NCBI GenBank assembly: GCA_028718545.1
Contig: JAQULT010000005.1
Coordinates: 1 to 51,712 of the forward strand
From: Fidelibacterota bacterium
GTDB lineage: Bacteria; Fidelibacterota; Fidelibacteria; Fidelibacterales; Fidelibacteraceae
Reading direction: 5' to 3'
DNA length: 51,712 nucleotides
The notes under the pieces: model-generated
Seen by the model: only the letters and a program-made list of their open reading frames with translations
The model's database searches: none
What the model was told of the DNA's origin: nothing
Program-made: the position numbers and the translations under genes
Shown here: piece after piece, positions 17,455-26,190 of the stretch
How the letters are laid out: the number at the start of each line of letters is the position of its first letter
Position numbering within the stretch: the stretch's first letter is position 1

Positions 17455-19806
17455 TCAACGCATCTTGACATAGGTTACGCCGACCCCGCCCTGTTCCGGC
17501 GGTGCAAATTGATAATCGACGACCCGGGGATCCTTTGAAAGAAGATCATGGATCACCTTTTGCAGAATACCCTGGCCGGTGCCGTGCAGGATCTCAAGCA
17601 TCTGCAGACCGCTGATCACGGCATTATCCAGAAATTTATCCGTTTCCGACAAGGCTTCCTCCGCACGTTTTCCGCGAAGGTCCAGCCGGAAGACACTGCC
17701 TTCATTATGGTTCTGAACGCTTGTCGAAATACGCTGTTCCCGGCGCTGTTCAGGTTCCAGCCAGTCCGCTTTCAGCCTCAGCCGGGAACCGTCCACATCC
17801 ACCCAGATCTTGCCCGTTTTTTCGTTGACCTCCAGAACGGTTCCGTTCTGCTGCATGCTGCGGATAAAAACGCGCAAACCGGGTTTCAGGTCTTTCATGC
17901 GCAGTTTCGCGGCCTGCTGCTCGGGCAGGGCATGGCTTTTTTCACGAATATTCTCCTGTACTTCGTGAAATACGGCCTGAGCATTCCGGATGGCCTCTTT
18001 ACCGGCTTGACGTTCCCGTATTTCCCGAATGCTGGCTTCCAGTTCTTTTCGCAGGTCTGCGACCATGCTTTCGGCACGTTTCAGGGCATCCTTTTCGGCA
18101 CGTTTGTATTTCTGGTCTATATCCCCCTTTTTCTCGTTCAATTCCGTCAGTTTTTCTGTGTATTGCCGTTCTTTTTCCTTTGCATGTTTTAACTGCAGAT
18201 CATAGCGACTGATCTTGCGCTGAAGGTCCAGAATGAGCCGTTCCAGTTTTTCGCGCTGTTTCCCCACACGTTCACGGGCAAGACGGATCACTTCTTCGTC
18301 CAGCTCATAGCGCCGGGCGATCTCGATGGCATAAGAACTTCCGGGGATATCCGGAATGAACACATAACCCGGTTCAAGATTGCGGTCGTTGAAACTCATG
18401 CTCCCGTTCTCAAAAAGCGGGTTTTCAAAAGCCAGGGTCTTTAAGGCACCGTGATGCGTTGTGGCGATCACGGTGCTCCCGCGTTCGCTCAGGACTTTCA
18501 GCATGCCCTCGGCCAGCGCAGCGCCTTCATCGGGATCGGTGCCGGTACCCAGTTCATCAATAAGAACCAGGCTGCGGGAACCGGCATTATCAAGAATATT
18601 TTTCAGGGAAAGGATATGCGAGGAAAAGGTGGATAACCCGCCGTCAATGGATTGTCCGTCGCCGATATCAACAAAGATCCGATCATATTCCGGTAGTGCC
18701 GAATCCGCATCGGCAGGGATCAGTAATCCGGCCTGGTTCATCAGCGCCAACAGACCGATGGTCTTCAGGGTTACTGTCTTACCGCCGGCATTGGGTCCCG
18801 TGATAATGATCCCGCGTTTACTTTTGTCAAGTTTAAGGTTCAGCGGTACGGGTTCGCGCTTACTGAAGCAAAGTTCCAGGTTCCGGCCGTTCCGGATCCG
18901 CAGGGAATCCTCATCTTTCCCGGGTTTTTCACAATGGAAATCCACAGCCAGCCGGGCTTTGGCACGGATTAGGTCCAGATCTTCCAGCAGGGAAATTGCC
19001 GCGGCCAGCGGAGACAACAGTTCCCGTACCCGGGTGCTAAGTGCCAGAAGAATGCGTCTTAATTCATTGCGTTCTTCCTGCCGGGCCTGATAAAGCGCAT
19101 TGTTCATTTCCACGATCAGCACCGGCTCAACGTACAGGGTCTGCCCGGTTTGGGACTGATCGTGAATAATTCCGGGTGCGCGGGATTTGCGCGAAGCACG
19201 GATAGGGATCACCTGGCGGCCGTTACGGAAAGCCACGGCATCCTCGGCGGCAATGCCTCCCGCCAGCCATTCGGCGGCGATGCTGTTGACCTTGCTGCGG
19301 ATCTGTGCTTCGATACCGGCAATTTCCCGGCGCAGTTTATGTAAAAGCGGAGAAGCGTTATCGGCAATATGGCCTTCGGGATCGAAGACAGCCAGGAGCT
19401 CCCGTTCCAGTTTTTCGAGGCCGGGATCATACTGCTCAGCGATCCGTGCCAGCCGGGGGCATTTATCCAGCCGCTGGCGGAAATAGGCTGCGCTTTGACG
19501 GGCACTCTGCAGGATACCGGCAAGGGTCAGGAGTTCCTCTTCGGTCAGCAGGCTTCCCCGGACCCGCGCTTTTTTTATTACCGCTTCCTGGGAAGGGAAT
19601 GCGCTTAGCGGCGGAGCGGTATCCAGCAACAGCAGGTCCCGCATTTCCAGGAGCTTTTCCTGTTCGTTCGGATATTGTTTGTGGGGAAGGAAAGAAGGGC
19701 AGTTCTTTGCACTCAGGCGCGCATTCTCCGTCAGCGCATAGGATGCGATCTTTTCGCGCACAAGATCAAATCCGAGTTGTTGAAAAAGTCGGTCCATTGG
19801 GCTCAC
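17455..19806 (-). CDS. mutS2: MutS2 endonuclease / ribosome-rescue ATPase
   Basis: 783 residues, the usual MutS2 length. It has the MutS core without the mismatch-recognition domain I. The Walker A loop GPNAGGKTVTLKT is near residue 340, the Walker B region reads LVLIDELGTGTDPDEGAALAEG (quoted as LVLIDELGTGTDP), and a TTHHGALK switch follows. A long charged coiled-coil then leads to a KOW-like beta segment (GLRVFIRSMQQNGTVLEV). The chain ends in an Smr nuclease domain with LDLRG and HGTGQGIL. Family members suppress recombination, and some act on collided ribosomes. The start overlaps the priA stop by 4 bases (ATGA), so the pair is translationally coupled. Confidence 0.95.
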   Translation of the reverse strand: MSPMDRLFQQLGFDLVREKIASYALTENARLSAKNCPSFLPHKQYPNEQEKLLEMRDLLLLDTAPPLSAFPSQEAVIKKARVRGSLLTEEELLTLAGILQSARQSAAYFRQRLDKCPRLARIAEQYDPGLEKLERELLAVFDPEGHIADNASPLLHKLRREIAGIEAQIRSKVNSIAAEWLAGGIAAEDAVAFRNGRQVIPIRASRKSRAPGIIHDQSQTGQTLYVEPVLIVEMNNALYQARQEERNELRRILLALSTRVRELLSPLAAAISLLEDLDLIRAKARLAVDFHCEKPGKDEDSLRIRNGRNLELCFSKREPVPLNLKLDKSKRGIIITGPNAGGKTVTLKTIGLLALMNQAGLLIPADADSALPEYDRIFVDIGDGQSIDGGLSTFSSHILSLKNILDNAGSRSLVLIDELGTGTDPDEGAALAEGMLKVLSERGSTVIATTHHGALKTLAFENPLFENGSMSFNDRNLEPGYVFIPDIPGSSYAIEIARRYELDEEVIRLARERVGKQREKLERLILDLQRKISRYDLQLKHAKEKERQYTEKLTELNEKKGDIDQKYKRAEKDALKRAESMVADLRKELEASIREIRERQAGKEAIRNAQAVFHEVQENIREKSHALPEQQAAKLRMKDLKPGLRVFIRSMQQNGTVLEVNEKTGKIWVDVDGSRLRLKADWLEPEQRREQRISTSVQNHNEGSVFRLDLRGKRAEEALSETDKFLDNAVISGLQMLEILHGTGQGILQKVIHDLLSKDPRVVDYQFAPPEQGGVGVTYVKMR

Positions 19807-22169
19807 ATCAGGGAAACGGGGTCCCGGTTAATAATAATATTCACTTTTTTCTCCCGGCGGCGTGCTTTCAGGAACAGCGGCATCAGAATGGCGGCACTAC
19901 GGTTTCCGTTCGGATCCTTCGTGCGCCCGGCTTTGATCAGGATCTGCCAGCGGGTCTTGTTCTGGATGCGTTCGATCGGTGCCGGAGCGGGACCCAGGCA
20001 ATCGGAAGGCGGGATTTTCTCGCTGATTTCCCGGTACAAGCGCATTGCAGCGGCTTCGACCTCCGGAGCGGAATTGCCGCTGAAACGAATCAGAAAAAGC
20101 CGGCTGAAAGGCGGGTAGTTCAGATTCTTCCGCTGGAACAGCTCCAGATTGTAGTATTCCTTGAGTTCCAGTCCGGCGGCCATACGGATTAGGGCTTCTT
20201 CGGGATTGAAGGTTTGGATCAGCACTTCACCCGGATGTTTTCCGCGTCCGCTGCGTCCGCTTACCTGATAGATCAGATGAAATAGACGCTCTCCGGCCCG
20301 GTAATCCGGAAAGCCCAAGCCGATATCCGCGTTCACGATCCCAACCAGCGTCACGTCGGGGAAATCCAGTCCTTTCGCGATCATCTGTGTGCCCAGAAGA
20401 ATATCGTAACGGTGTTCCTCAAAATCCGTCAGAATGCGTGCATGCGCATGCCGTGTACGGGTGGTGTCCATGTCCATTCGCGCGATTCGCACCTGCGGGA
20501 AAGCAGTTTGCAACTCTTCTTCAATGCGTTGTGTCCCGCTTCCGACAGGCTGCAGGGTCTTCTTTCCGCAATGCGGACATTCACGGCTCAGCGGGTAGCT
20601 GTTGTTGCATACGTGGCAGAGCAGTTTGTTCAGACGCTTGTGATAGGTCAGCGAAACCGAGCAGGAGGGACATTGCAGTACATGTGCGCAATCGCTGCAG
20701 ACCATCAGAGTATGATAACCGCGCCGGTTCTGCAGAATGATTACCTGTTTGTTGTTCTCGAGAGTATGATGGACCGCTTCCAGAAGTTTTTCGCTGAACA
20801 GCCCGCGGCGCCGGGTCTTTCCCATATCGATCAGACGTATGCGGGGCAGCAGCGCATCGCCGTAACGCTGATGCAGTTCAAGGCGCTTGTAACGGTGGAT
20901 CGCAGAGAGATAATAGGACTCCAGGCTGGGCGTTGCGGAACCGAGAAGAACGGGAATATTCAGAATATGGCCGTACATGACCGCGGCATCACGCGCATGG
21001 TAACGCGGGACCGGATCATCCTGCTTGTAGGTGGCCTCCTGCTCTTCATCCACGATGATCAGACCGATGTCGGGCAGCGGGGCAAAAAGCGCCGAACGCG
21101 CACCGACTACCACGCGAATGTTGCCGCGCAGAATCTGGTTCCAGGTCCACAGGCGCTCGGCATCGCGCATCTGACTGTGCCAGATGGCAACGCTTTCTCC
21201 GAATGCCGCCCGGAATCGTGCCGCGATCTGGGGCGTAATGGCGATCTCCGGTACCAGCATCAGTACACTTCGGCCTTTATCCAGCTGTTCGCTGGCCAGG
21301 CGGATATAGATCTCCGTTTTTCCGCTGCCGGTAATGCCATGCAGCAGCACCGGATAAAATGTATTTTCATGTTTGCGGATATGTTTGAGTATACGGTTTT
21401 GTTCGTCGGAGAGCCGGATCTCATCCCGTGCCGGCGGCGGAAAGGACTCAAAAGGATCCGCCGGAACTTCCATTTCGCACGACTCCAGTACTCCTTTTTC
21501 GATCAGGGTCCTGACAACGCTGGAACTGAGTGAAAGCTTTTTCAAAAGAACGCGTACTTCTTCGACCGGGTTGTCCAGGGAGGCCAGCAAATTCACCAGG
21601 GATTGCTGCTTGAGCGTGAGCTCCGCTCCGTTGGACAGCAGACGCACGGCCGCAACCTTCCTTACACTTTTACTCCGGGGAAAAATATTATCGATATACA
21701 AACGGCCGTCTGCGATCGCAGCCTTGAGCGCCTTTCGCCGCGCTTCCGGAAGGGCCGTAAAATCAAGCTGCGACAGTCCGCCTGCGGGGATCTCGGGCCA
21801 TTTTGCGGAATCCTCATGCGGAGCAACAAAACAATACTCCTGCCGCTTAAAGCCGATCTCGGAAGGATGCGCAGCCCGGAAACAAAGGCCCGGTGCTGCC
21901 AGATAATATTCGGATATCCAGCGCAGAAGTTTGATCAGCGCAGGAGTGAACAGCGCTTTTTCGTCGAAAATACTCTCAATGCTCTTTAAGGCATAACCGG
22001 GTTTTTCCGGAAGAATCTCAAAACATTCCAGACAGTAGCCCAGTTGTGCGCGGGGACCGAAAGGGGCTTTGACCCGGACACCGGGATGCAGTTTTTCCCG
22101 CAGCGCTTCCGGTACGCGATACGTAAATGTCTGATAAACATCGGCCGGGAAGGCGATAGTACAATACAT
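19803..22169 (-). CDS. priA: Primosomal protein N' (replication restart helicase PriA)
   Basis: 788-residue superfamily-2 DNA helicase that reloads the replisome at stalled forks. It shows an N-terminal 3'-DNA-binding domain (FPADVYQTFTYRVPE...GVRVKAPFG), Walker A HGITGSGKTEIYIRL, the DEEQ box (IIVDEEQEATYKQDD), motif III-like LLGSATPSLESYY, and a cysteine-rich zinc region (CSDC, CPSC, CHVC, CPHC). Helicase motifs V and VI (GTQMIAKGLDFPDVTLVG, YQVSGRSGRGKHPG) follow. All expected parts are present. It heads a two-gene minus-strand unit with mutS2. Confidence 0.96.
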   Translation of the reverse strand: MYCTIAFPADVYQTFTYRVPEALREKLHPGVRVKAPFGPRAQLGYCLECFEILPEKPGYALKSIESIFDEKALFTPALIKLLRWISEYYLAAPGLCFRAAHPSEIGFKRQEYCFVAPHEDSAKWPEIPAGGLSQLDFTALPEARRKALKAAIADGRLYIDNIFPRSKSVRKVAAVRLLSNGAELTLKQQSLVNLLASLDNPVEEVRVLLKKLSLSSSVVRTLIEKGVLESCEMEVPADPFESFPPPARDEIRLSDEQNRILKHIRKHENTFYPVLLHGITGSGKTEIYIRLASEQLDKGRSVLMLVPEIAITPQIAARFRAAFGESVAIWHSQMRDAERLWTWNQILRGNIRVVVGARSALFAPLPDIGLIIVDEEQEATYKQDDPVPRYHARDAAVMYGHILNIPVLLGSATPSLESYYLSAIHRYKRLELHQRYGDALLPRIRLIDMGKTRRRGLFSEKLLEAVHHTLENNKQVIILQNRRGYHTLMVCSDCAHVLQCPSCSVSLTYHKRLNKLLCHVCNNSYPLSRECPHCGKKTLQPVGSGTQRIEEELQTAFPQVRIARMDMDTTRTRHAHARILTDFEEHRYDILLGTQMIAKGLDFPDVTLVGIVNADIGLGFPDYRAGERLFHLIYQVSGRSGRGKHPGEVLIQTFNPEEALIRMAAGLELKEYYNLELFQRKNLNYPPFSRLFLIRFSGNSAPEVEAAAMRLYREISEKIPPSDCLGPAPAPIERIQNKTRWQILIKAGRTKDPNGNRSAAILMPLFLKARRREKKVNIIINRDPVSLM

Positions 22170-22228
22170 TCCGAAAGTTACGTGAAAAGGACAGATGTTT
22201 CAACAGAAAACACGCAGCAACAATGTTC

Positions 22229-22244
22229 TGTGACATATATCACT
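22229..22244. promoter_or_regulatory. CRP/FNR-like palindrome between priA and trpR
   Basis: TGTGA-CATATA-TCACT, matching the TGTGA-N6-TCACA form of cAMP-receptor-protein-type sites at 9 of 10 arm positions. Outer arms GTTC and GAAC (22225-22228 and 22249-22252) extend the dyad. It lies 60 bases before the priA ATG and well upstream of the likely trpR promoter, so it could serve either gene. Family-level resemblance only. Confidence 0.4.
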
Positions 22245-22282
22245 TTCGGAACGATGTTTCTATAAAAAAGAACAAAAAAGAT

Positions 22283-22323
22283 TTGCATTTATAAAAAATC
22301 CGCACTATGTTTCTGTCCATAGT
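22283..22323 (+). promoter_or_regulatory. trpR-trpB promoter with overlapping inverted repeat (candidate operator)
   Basis: TTGCAT (22283-22288), 17 bases, TATGTT (22306-22311) makes a plausible sigma-70-type promoter behind an A-rich tract. An inverted repeat ACTATG-N8-CATAGT (22304-22309 and 22318-22323) covers the -10 box and start site, where a repressor would block initiation. The spacing differs from the E. coli trp operator (ACT-N8-AGT), so assignment to TrpR rests on position, not on a consensus match. Confidence 0.5.
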
Positions 22324-22338
22324 AACAAGGGGCGCCGT

Positions 22339-22611
22339 ATGCAATCGTACAAAGAGCTGGTAAGGGCATTCTCGAACATCGACAATGAACGGGATATGGA
22401 AAAATTTTTGGGAGAGATCCTGACAGAGAGCGAACTGGATGCGCTGGTCTTTCGATGGCGCCTGATGAAGGACCTTTATCATGGGGAGACCCAGCGGCAT
22501 ATCGCGGAAAAACATCATATCAGTTTATGCAAGATCACGCGGGGCTCCAAAATACTCAAGAACAAGAACTCGATCACTTTAAAGCTATTGAAGGAAACGG
22601 AGAATAAATAA
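22339..22611 (+). CDS. trpR: TrpR-family repressor
   Basis: 90 all-helical residues that align by eye with the Trp repressor. The helix before the reader head is LTESELDALVFRWRLMKDL, then HGETQRHIAEKHHISLCKITRGSKILK, where ISLCKITRGSKILK corresponds to the DNA-reading helix GIATITRGSNSLK of E. coli TrpR. In that family L-tryptophan is the corepressor. The stop TAA is directly followed by the trpB ATG, so the regulator and a tryptophan synthase subunit share one transcript. The related YerC/YecD group is the alternative, but neighbourhood with trpB favours TrpR. The start ATG follows a weak SD (aagggg). Confidence 0.85.
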   Translation: MQSYKELVRAFSNIDNERDMEKFLGEILTESELDALVFRWRLMKDLYHGETQRHIAEKHHISLCKITRGSKILKNKNSITLKLLKETENK

Positions 22612-23826
22612 ATGCAGCAATTAGGACAAATGCCAGATAAACAAGGTTATTTCGGTGCTTACGGCGGAGCTTATCTTCCGCCGCAACTGACCGGTATCAT
22701 GAAAGATATTGCGGATAAATACGAGCAGATCCGGAATGAAAAAGAGTTTCATGAAGAACTCTACGACCTGTATACTCATTATGTGGGTCGCCCCAGCCCC
22801 ATATTTCATGCCCGCCGCCTTTCCCAAAGCCAGGGCGGAGCGCAGATTTATCTGAAGCGCGAGGACCTGAACCATACCGGTGCACATAAGATCAATCACT
22901 GCCTTGGCGAAGCGCTTCTGGCAAAACGTCTGGGCAAGAAAAAGGTCATTGCCGAAACCGGTGCCGGCCAGCATGGCGTAGCGCTGGCTACGGCGGCTGC
23001 GCTTTTGGGGTTGGAATGCGATATTTACATGGGCGAAGTGGATATCGAAAAAGAACATCCCAATGTAGTAAGAATGAAGATCCTCGGTGCCCGGGTTGTT
23101 CCAGTCAGCATGGGTACAAGAACCTTAAAAGACGCCGTTGATGCGTGTTTCATGGCCTACCTGGAAGATCCCGATACCCAGCTTTATTGTATCGGTTCCG
23201 TGGTCGGTCCGCATCCTTTCCCCGCCATGGTTCGTGATTTTCAGTCGGTGGTCGGACGCGAAGCCCGTGAGCAATTTCTGAGCATGACCGGAAGACTGCC
23301 GGATAATCTGATCGCCTGTGTCGGCGGTGGCTCCAATGCCATCGGGCTGTTTTCCGCATTTCTTGAAGATACGCAGGTCGGCATGTACGGCGTGGAGCCG
23401 TCCGGACTGAGTTTCAAGCCGGGCGAACATGCAGCGACCATGACCATGGGCAAACCGGGGATCATCCACGGTTTCCGCTGTTACCTGATCCAGGATGAGA
23501 AGGGCGAACCCCTGCCGGTATATTCGGTGGCTTCCGGATTGGATTATCCCGGCGTGGGGCCTCAGCACAGCTATCTAAAAGATATCGAACGCGTACACTA
23601 CGTTACCGCCAGCGATAAGGATGCCATTGATGCGTTCTTTATGCTTTCCCGGGTCGAAGGGATCATACCTGCCCTCGAAAGCGCGCATGCGGTGGCGTAT
23701 GCCCTGCGTTTGGCCCCGAAACTGACGCCTGACCGCAGTATCCTTATTAACCTCTCCGGCCGCGGCGATAAGGATATTGATTTTGTGGTAAGGAAATACG
23801 GGAAAGATTACGGGGTAGAAGTTTAA
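22612..23826 (+). CDS. trpB: Tryptophan synthase beta subunit
   Basis: 404 residues, standard TrpB1 length. The PLP-binding lysine is K93 in HTGAHKIN, the catalytic Glu is E115 in AETGAGQHG, the glycine-rich phosphate loop is VGGGSNAIG, and [10 protein letters not shown] and [14 protein letters not shown] ([10 protein letters not shown]) motifs are present. It condenses indole with L-serine to give tryptophan. No trpA or other trp genes accompany it; only trpR is upstream and a bidirectional terminator follows. It may therefore work on scavenged indole, or its partners may lie elsewhere in the genome. Confidence 0.95.
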   Translation: MQQLGQMPDKQGYFGAYGGAYLPPQLTGIMKDIADKYEQIRNEKEFHEELYDLYTHYVGRPSPIFHARRLSQSQGGAQIYLKREDLNHTGAHKINHCLGEALLAKRLGKKKVIAETGAGQHGVALATAAALLGLECDIYMGEVDIEKEHPNVVRMKILGARVVPVSMGTRTLKDAVDACFMAYLEDPDTQLYCIGSVVGPHPFPAMVRDFQSVVGREAREQFLSMTGRLPDNLIACVGGGSNAIGLFSAFLEDTQVGMYGVEPSGLSFKPGEHAATMTMGKPGIIHGFRCYLIQDEKGEPLPVYSVASGLDYPGVGPQHSYLKDIERVHYVTASDKDAIDAFFMLSRVEGIIPALESAHAVAYALRLAPKLTPDRSILINLSGRGDKDIDFVVRKYGKDYGVEV

Positions 23827-23847
23827 ACACGGTAAATCACAGCGATA

Positions 23848-23884
23848 CAAAAAATCCCTTCCGCACGTGAAGGGATTTTTTTAT
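23848..23884. terminator. Bidirectional terminator between trpB and hprK
   Basis: Ten-base perfect stem aaatcccttc (23852-23861) / gaagggattt (23869-23878), loop cgcacgt, with an A-run before and a T-run after. It serves trpB on the plus strand and the hprK transcript, ending at 23903, on the minus strand. Confidence 0.88.
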
Positions 23885-23902
23885 TTATGGATTAAAGTTC
23901 CG

Positions 23903-24877
23903 TTACTCGGCGTCTTCTTCAATGGTCTCACTGTTGATATTGACCGACTTCTCCTTGAGCTCCTTCAGGAGTTTCTCCTGCATTTCCTTTGCAGGGTCTT
24001 CACCGTAGAGTTTCAAAAGGTAGGTCATGGCAATGGTCTCCACAATGACGGAAATGTTTTTCCCGGGATTGATGGGCAGGCGGATATGCGGGATGCTCAC
24101 ACCCAGGATACTGATACGGTCTTCCGTCAGCCCGAAACGTTCGTAGTGAACATCCGGGTCCCAGTGCAGGAGCTCGATCATCAGTTCCACGCGTTTTTGT
24201 ACGCGCACGGCCCGCGCACCGAAGATCTTGCGGACATTCACTATTCCCAGTCCGCGGACTTCGATGGTGTCCTGCAGAAGTTCCTCCGGTTTGCCGATCA
24301 GCACATTCTTTGCGGTACGGCGGATATTGACGACATCATCGGCAACCAGGCGGTGTCCGCGTTCGACAATATCCAGGGCAATCTCACTTTTTCCGATCCC
24401 GCTCTTGCCGGTGAGCAGGATCCCCACACCGTGCACATCTACCAGTCCGCCGTGCAGAATGGTGGTAGGTGCAAAACGCCGGTAGAGGTAATTGCCGATA
24501 TCCTGCAAAAACTGCATAATATTAATGTCCGTCTTCAGAAGAGGAATACCGGCTTCGTTAGCGAGTTCGACAATGATAGGCTGGATCTCCGAGATCTCCA
24601 CAAAGATGGCAGCGGGAATCTTAAAAGCGAACATTTTTTTAAAAAGGTTTTCCATTGCCGTCGGTGAAAGGCTGGCAATGTACTGCATTTCCTTTTTACT
24701 GAAAACCTGCAGTTTGTGACGGGGAAAACCCTCCCAGAAGCCCGCAAGTTCCAGTCCGGGAATATTCACGACTGAAGAAGTGATCTCCCGCTCATCGCCG
24801 GTTTCGGGATTGATCTGTTGAAGCTGAAGTTTGCTTTGCGTTTCCGCAATCAGCTCATGTACTGATAACTTTTTCAT
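23903..24877 (-). CDS. hprK: HPr(Ser) kinase/phosphorylase
   Basis: 324 residues. The N-terminal DRTGG-like domain (about 1-130) is followed by the kinase domain. This has the P-loop GKSGIGKS at residues 157-164, LVADDVVNI, and the family signature EVRGLGIVNVRKIFG at 206-220. In Firmicutes HprK phosphorylates HPr on Ser46 and controls catabolite repression; in Gram-negative and FCB-type bacteria its partner is often an HPr-like protein with an incomplete PTS. No HPr gene is in the window. The start ATG lies inside the end of hpf (23-base overlap), so the two genes are coupled. Confidence 0.95.
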   Translation of the reverse strand: MKKLSVHELIAETQSKLQLQQINPETGDEREITSSVVNIPGLELAGFWEGFPRHKLQVFSKKEMQYIASLSPTAMENLFKKMFAFKIPAAIFVEISEIQPIIVELANEAGIPLLKTDINIMQFLQDIGNYLYRRFAPTTILHGGLVDVHGVGILLTGKSGIGKSEIALDIVERGHRLVADDVVNIRRTAKNVLIGKPEELLQDTIEVRGLGIVNVRKIFGARAVRVQKRVELMIELLHWDPDVHYERFGLTEDRISILGVSIPHIRLPINPGKNISVIVETIAMTYLLKLYGEDPAKEMQEKLLKELKEKSVNINSETIEEDAE

Positions 24878-25166
24878 GTTTGGTCTGGAATTGTCCTTTA
24901 TATTTTTGAAGTTGCCGGATCATCTTGTCGACAGCAAGGTCGATGGATTTGGTCAGTTCTTCCTCTTTCTCCCGTAATGTCAGCGTTTTCAACGGCGCCG
25001 TTAAAACGATTTGTGTAACATATTCGTAATCCTTGATACGTTCAAGGATAATGTGAACGGAAACCACACGGTCAAACACCTTAAGGACGCGCTGGATCTC
25101 TTTTTCAACATAACTGCGCGTTTCTTCGGAGATAGTAAAATGCCTTGCTGTGATTAAGATCTTCAT
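24855..25166 (-). CDS. hpf: Ribosome hibernation promoting factor, short form (HPF/RaiA family)
   Basis: 103 residues with the beta-alpha-beta-beta-beta-alpha pattern of the family: MKILITARHFTISEETRSYV, then YEYVTQIVLTAPLKTLTLREKEEELTKSIDLAVDKMIRQLQKYK (DLAVDKMIRQLQKYK is the diagnostic helix). It binds the ribosomal A/P-site region to inactivate ribosomes in stationary phase. It lacks the C-terminal dimerisation domain of long HPF. A good SD (aaggaga) precedes the ATG. It is followed by hprK, as in many bacteria where hpf neighbours carbon-regulation or rpoN genes. Confidence 0.9.
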   Translation of the reverse strand: MKILITARHFTISEETRSYVEKEIQRVLKVFDRVVSVHIILERIKDYEYVTQIVLTAPLKTLTLREKEEELTKSIDLAVDKMIRQLQKYKGQFQTKHEKVIST

Positions 25167-25240
25167 AGCCTTCTCCTTTTTATGGATTTATTAGTTTGCC
25201 ATGGTGAAATATACATCGTTTCTTTAACAAATAAAAAACC

Positions 25241-26167
25241 TTATTGTTCTTTCTTTTTTTTCTCAGCCCGGGGATGTGCCTTTTCGTAGGTGCTTTTCAG
25301 CCGGCCCATTTTGACATGAGTATATACCTGGGTGGTGGAAAGGCTTTCATGTCCTAGCATCATACGGACCGATTCCAGGTCCGCGCCTTCGTCAAGCAGG
25401 TGAGTGGCAAAACTGTGACGCAGGACATGGGGACTATTCTTGCGCATACCGCCGGAGACTGGTTTTAGATATTTTTCAACGCGGAGACGGATATTCCGGG
25501 TCGAGATCGGTCTGCCGTTACCGGAAAGGAAAAGCATATTGTCGGGCCCGGGTTTCCCGAAGGCTTTTTCGTAATAGGCAAGATACAACTCAAGTGCGCG
25601 GCGGCTGTTCTCACCCAGGGGTAAAAGCCGCTGTTTATTCCCTTTTCCCGTGACTGAAACCAGCATACTGCGGAAACGGATATCGCGCAAACGCAGACCC
25701 TGCAGTTCGCTCAGACGCAGGCCGCAGGCATAGAACAGTTCGAGCATGGCCGCATCGCGGGCGGTAATAAAATCCCGGACCTCCAGGCGGCGAAAGAGTT
25801 CCGCCGCCTGTTCTTTGCTCAGTACGGCGGGCAGTTTGCGGGGGATACGCGGCGTTCGCACCGAATACGCGGGATTTTTTTCAATCCATCCGCGTTTCAG
25901 GCAGTAACGAAAAAAGGATTTAAGTGCGGCCAGCTTGCGTGCTGAAGAACGTGCCGCGAATTTGACCTCTGTCAGCATGCCCAGAAAATGCCGTATGCTG
26001 ATCTTGTCGATATCGCCCAAAGCCACGGGATCCCGGTCGTAATATTCCACGCAAAACGCATAAAATTGCTGCAGATCCTGGCGGTAGGCTTTCAGAGTAT
26101 GCGGGGAATAGGTCCGGACAGATGTCAGGTAGCGGAGAAAATCCTCAATTGCGGCCAGGAATTGCAT
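25241..26167 (-). CDS. Tyrosine recombinase XerC/XerD
   Basis: 308-residue site-specific recombinase resolving chromosome dimers at dif. It has an N-terminal SAM-like core-binding domain (residues about 1-95) and a catalytic domain with all the conserved residues: R151 (GLRLSEL), K175 (TGKGNKQR), H247 and R250 (HVLRHSFATHLL), H273 (LGHESL) and nucleophile Y282 (TQVYTHV). Length and spacing are those of chromosomal Xer, not of an integrase from a mobile element, and no att sites or cargo are nearby. Whether it is XerC or XerD cannot be decided from one copy. Confidence 0.93.
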   Translation of the reverse strand: MQFLAAIEDFLRYLTSVRTYSPHTLKAYRQDLQQFYAFCVEYYDRDPVALGDIDKISIRHFLGMLTEVKFAARSSARKLAALKSFFRYCLKRGWIEKNPAYSVRTPRIPRKLPAVLSKEQAAELFRRLEVRDFITARDAAMLELFYACGLRLSELQGLRLRDIRFRSMLVSVTGKGNKQRLLPLGENSRRALELYLAYYEKAFGKPGPDNMLFLSGNGRPISTRNIRLRVEKYLKPVSGGMRKNSPHVLRHSFATHLLDEGADLESVRMMLGHESLSTTQVYTHVKMGRLKSTYEKAHPRAEKKKKEQ

Positions 26168-26190
26168 GAATGCTTCCGGAATTTTTCGTT

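Noticed and set aside
25241..26167. Integrase of a mobile element
   Set aside because: Length, domain layout and neighbours (hpf, rluD, lspA) fit chromosomal XerC/D; no att repeats, tRNA target or phage genes nearby.
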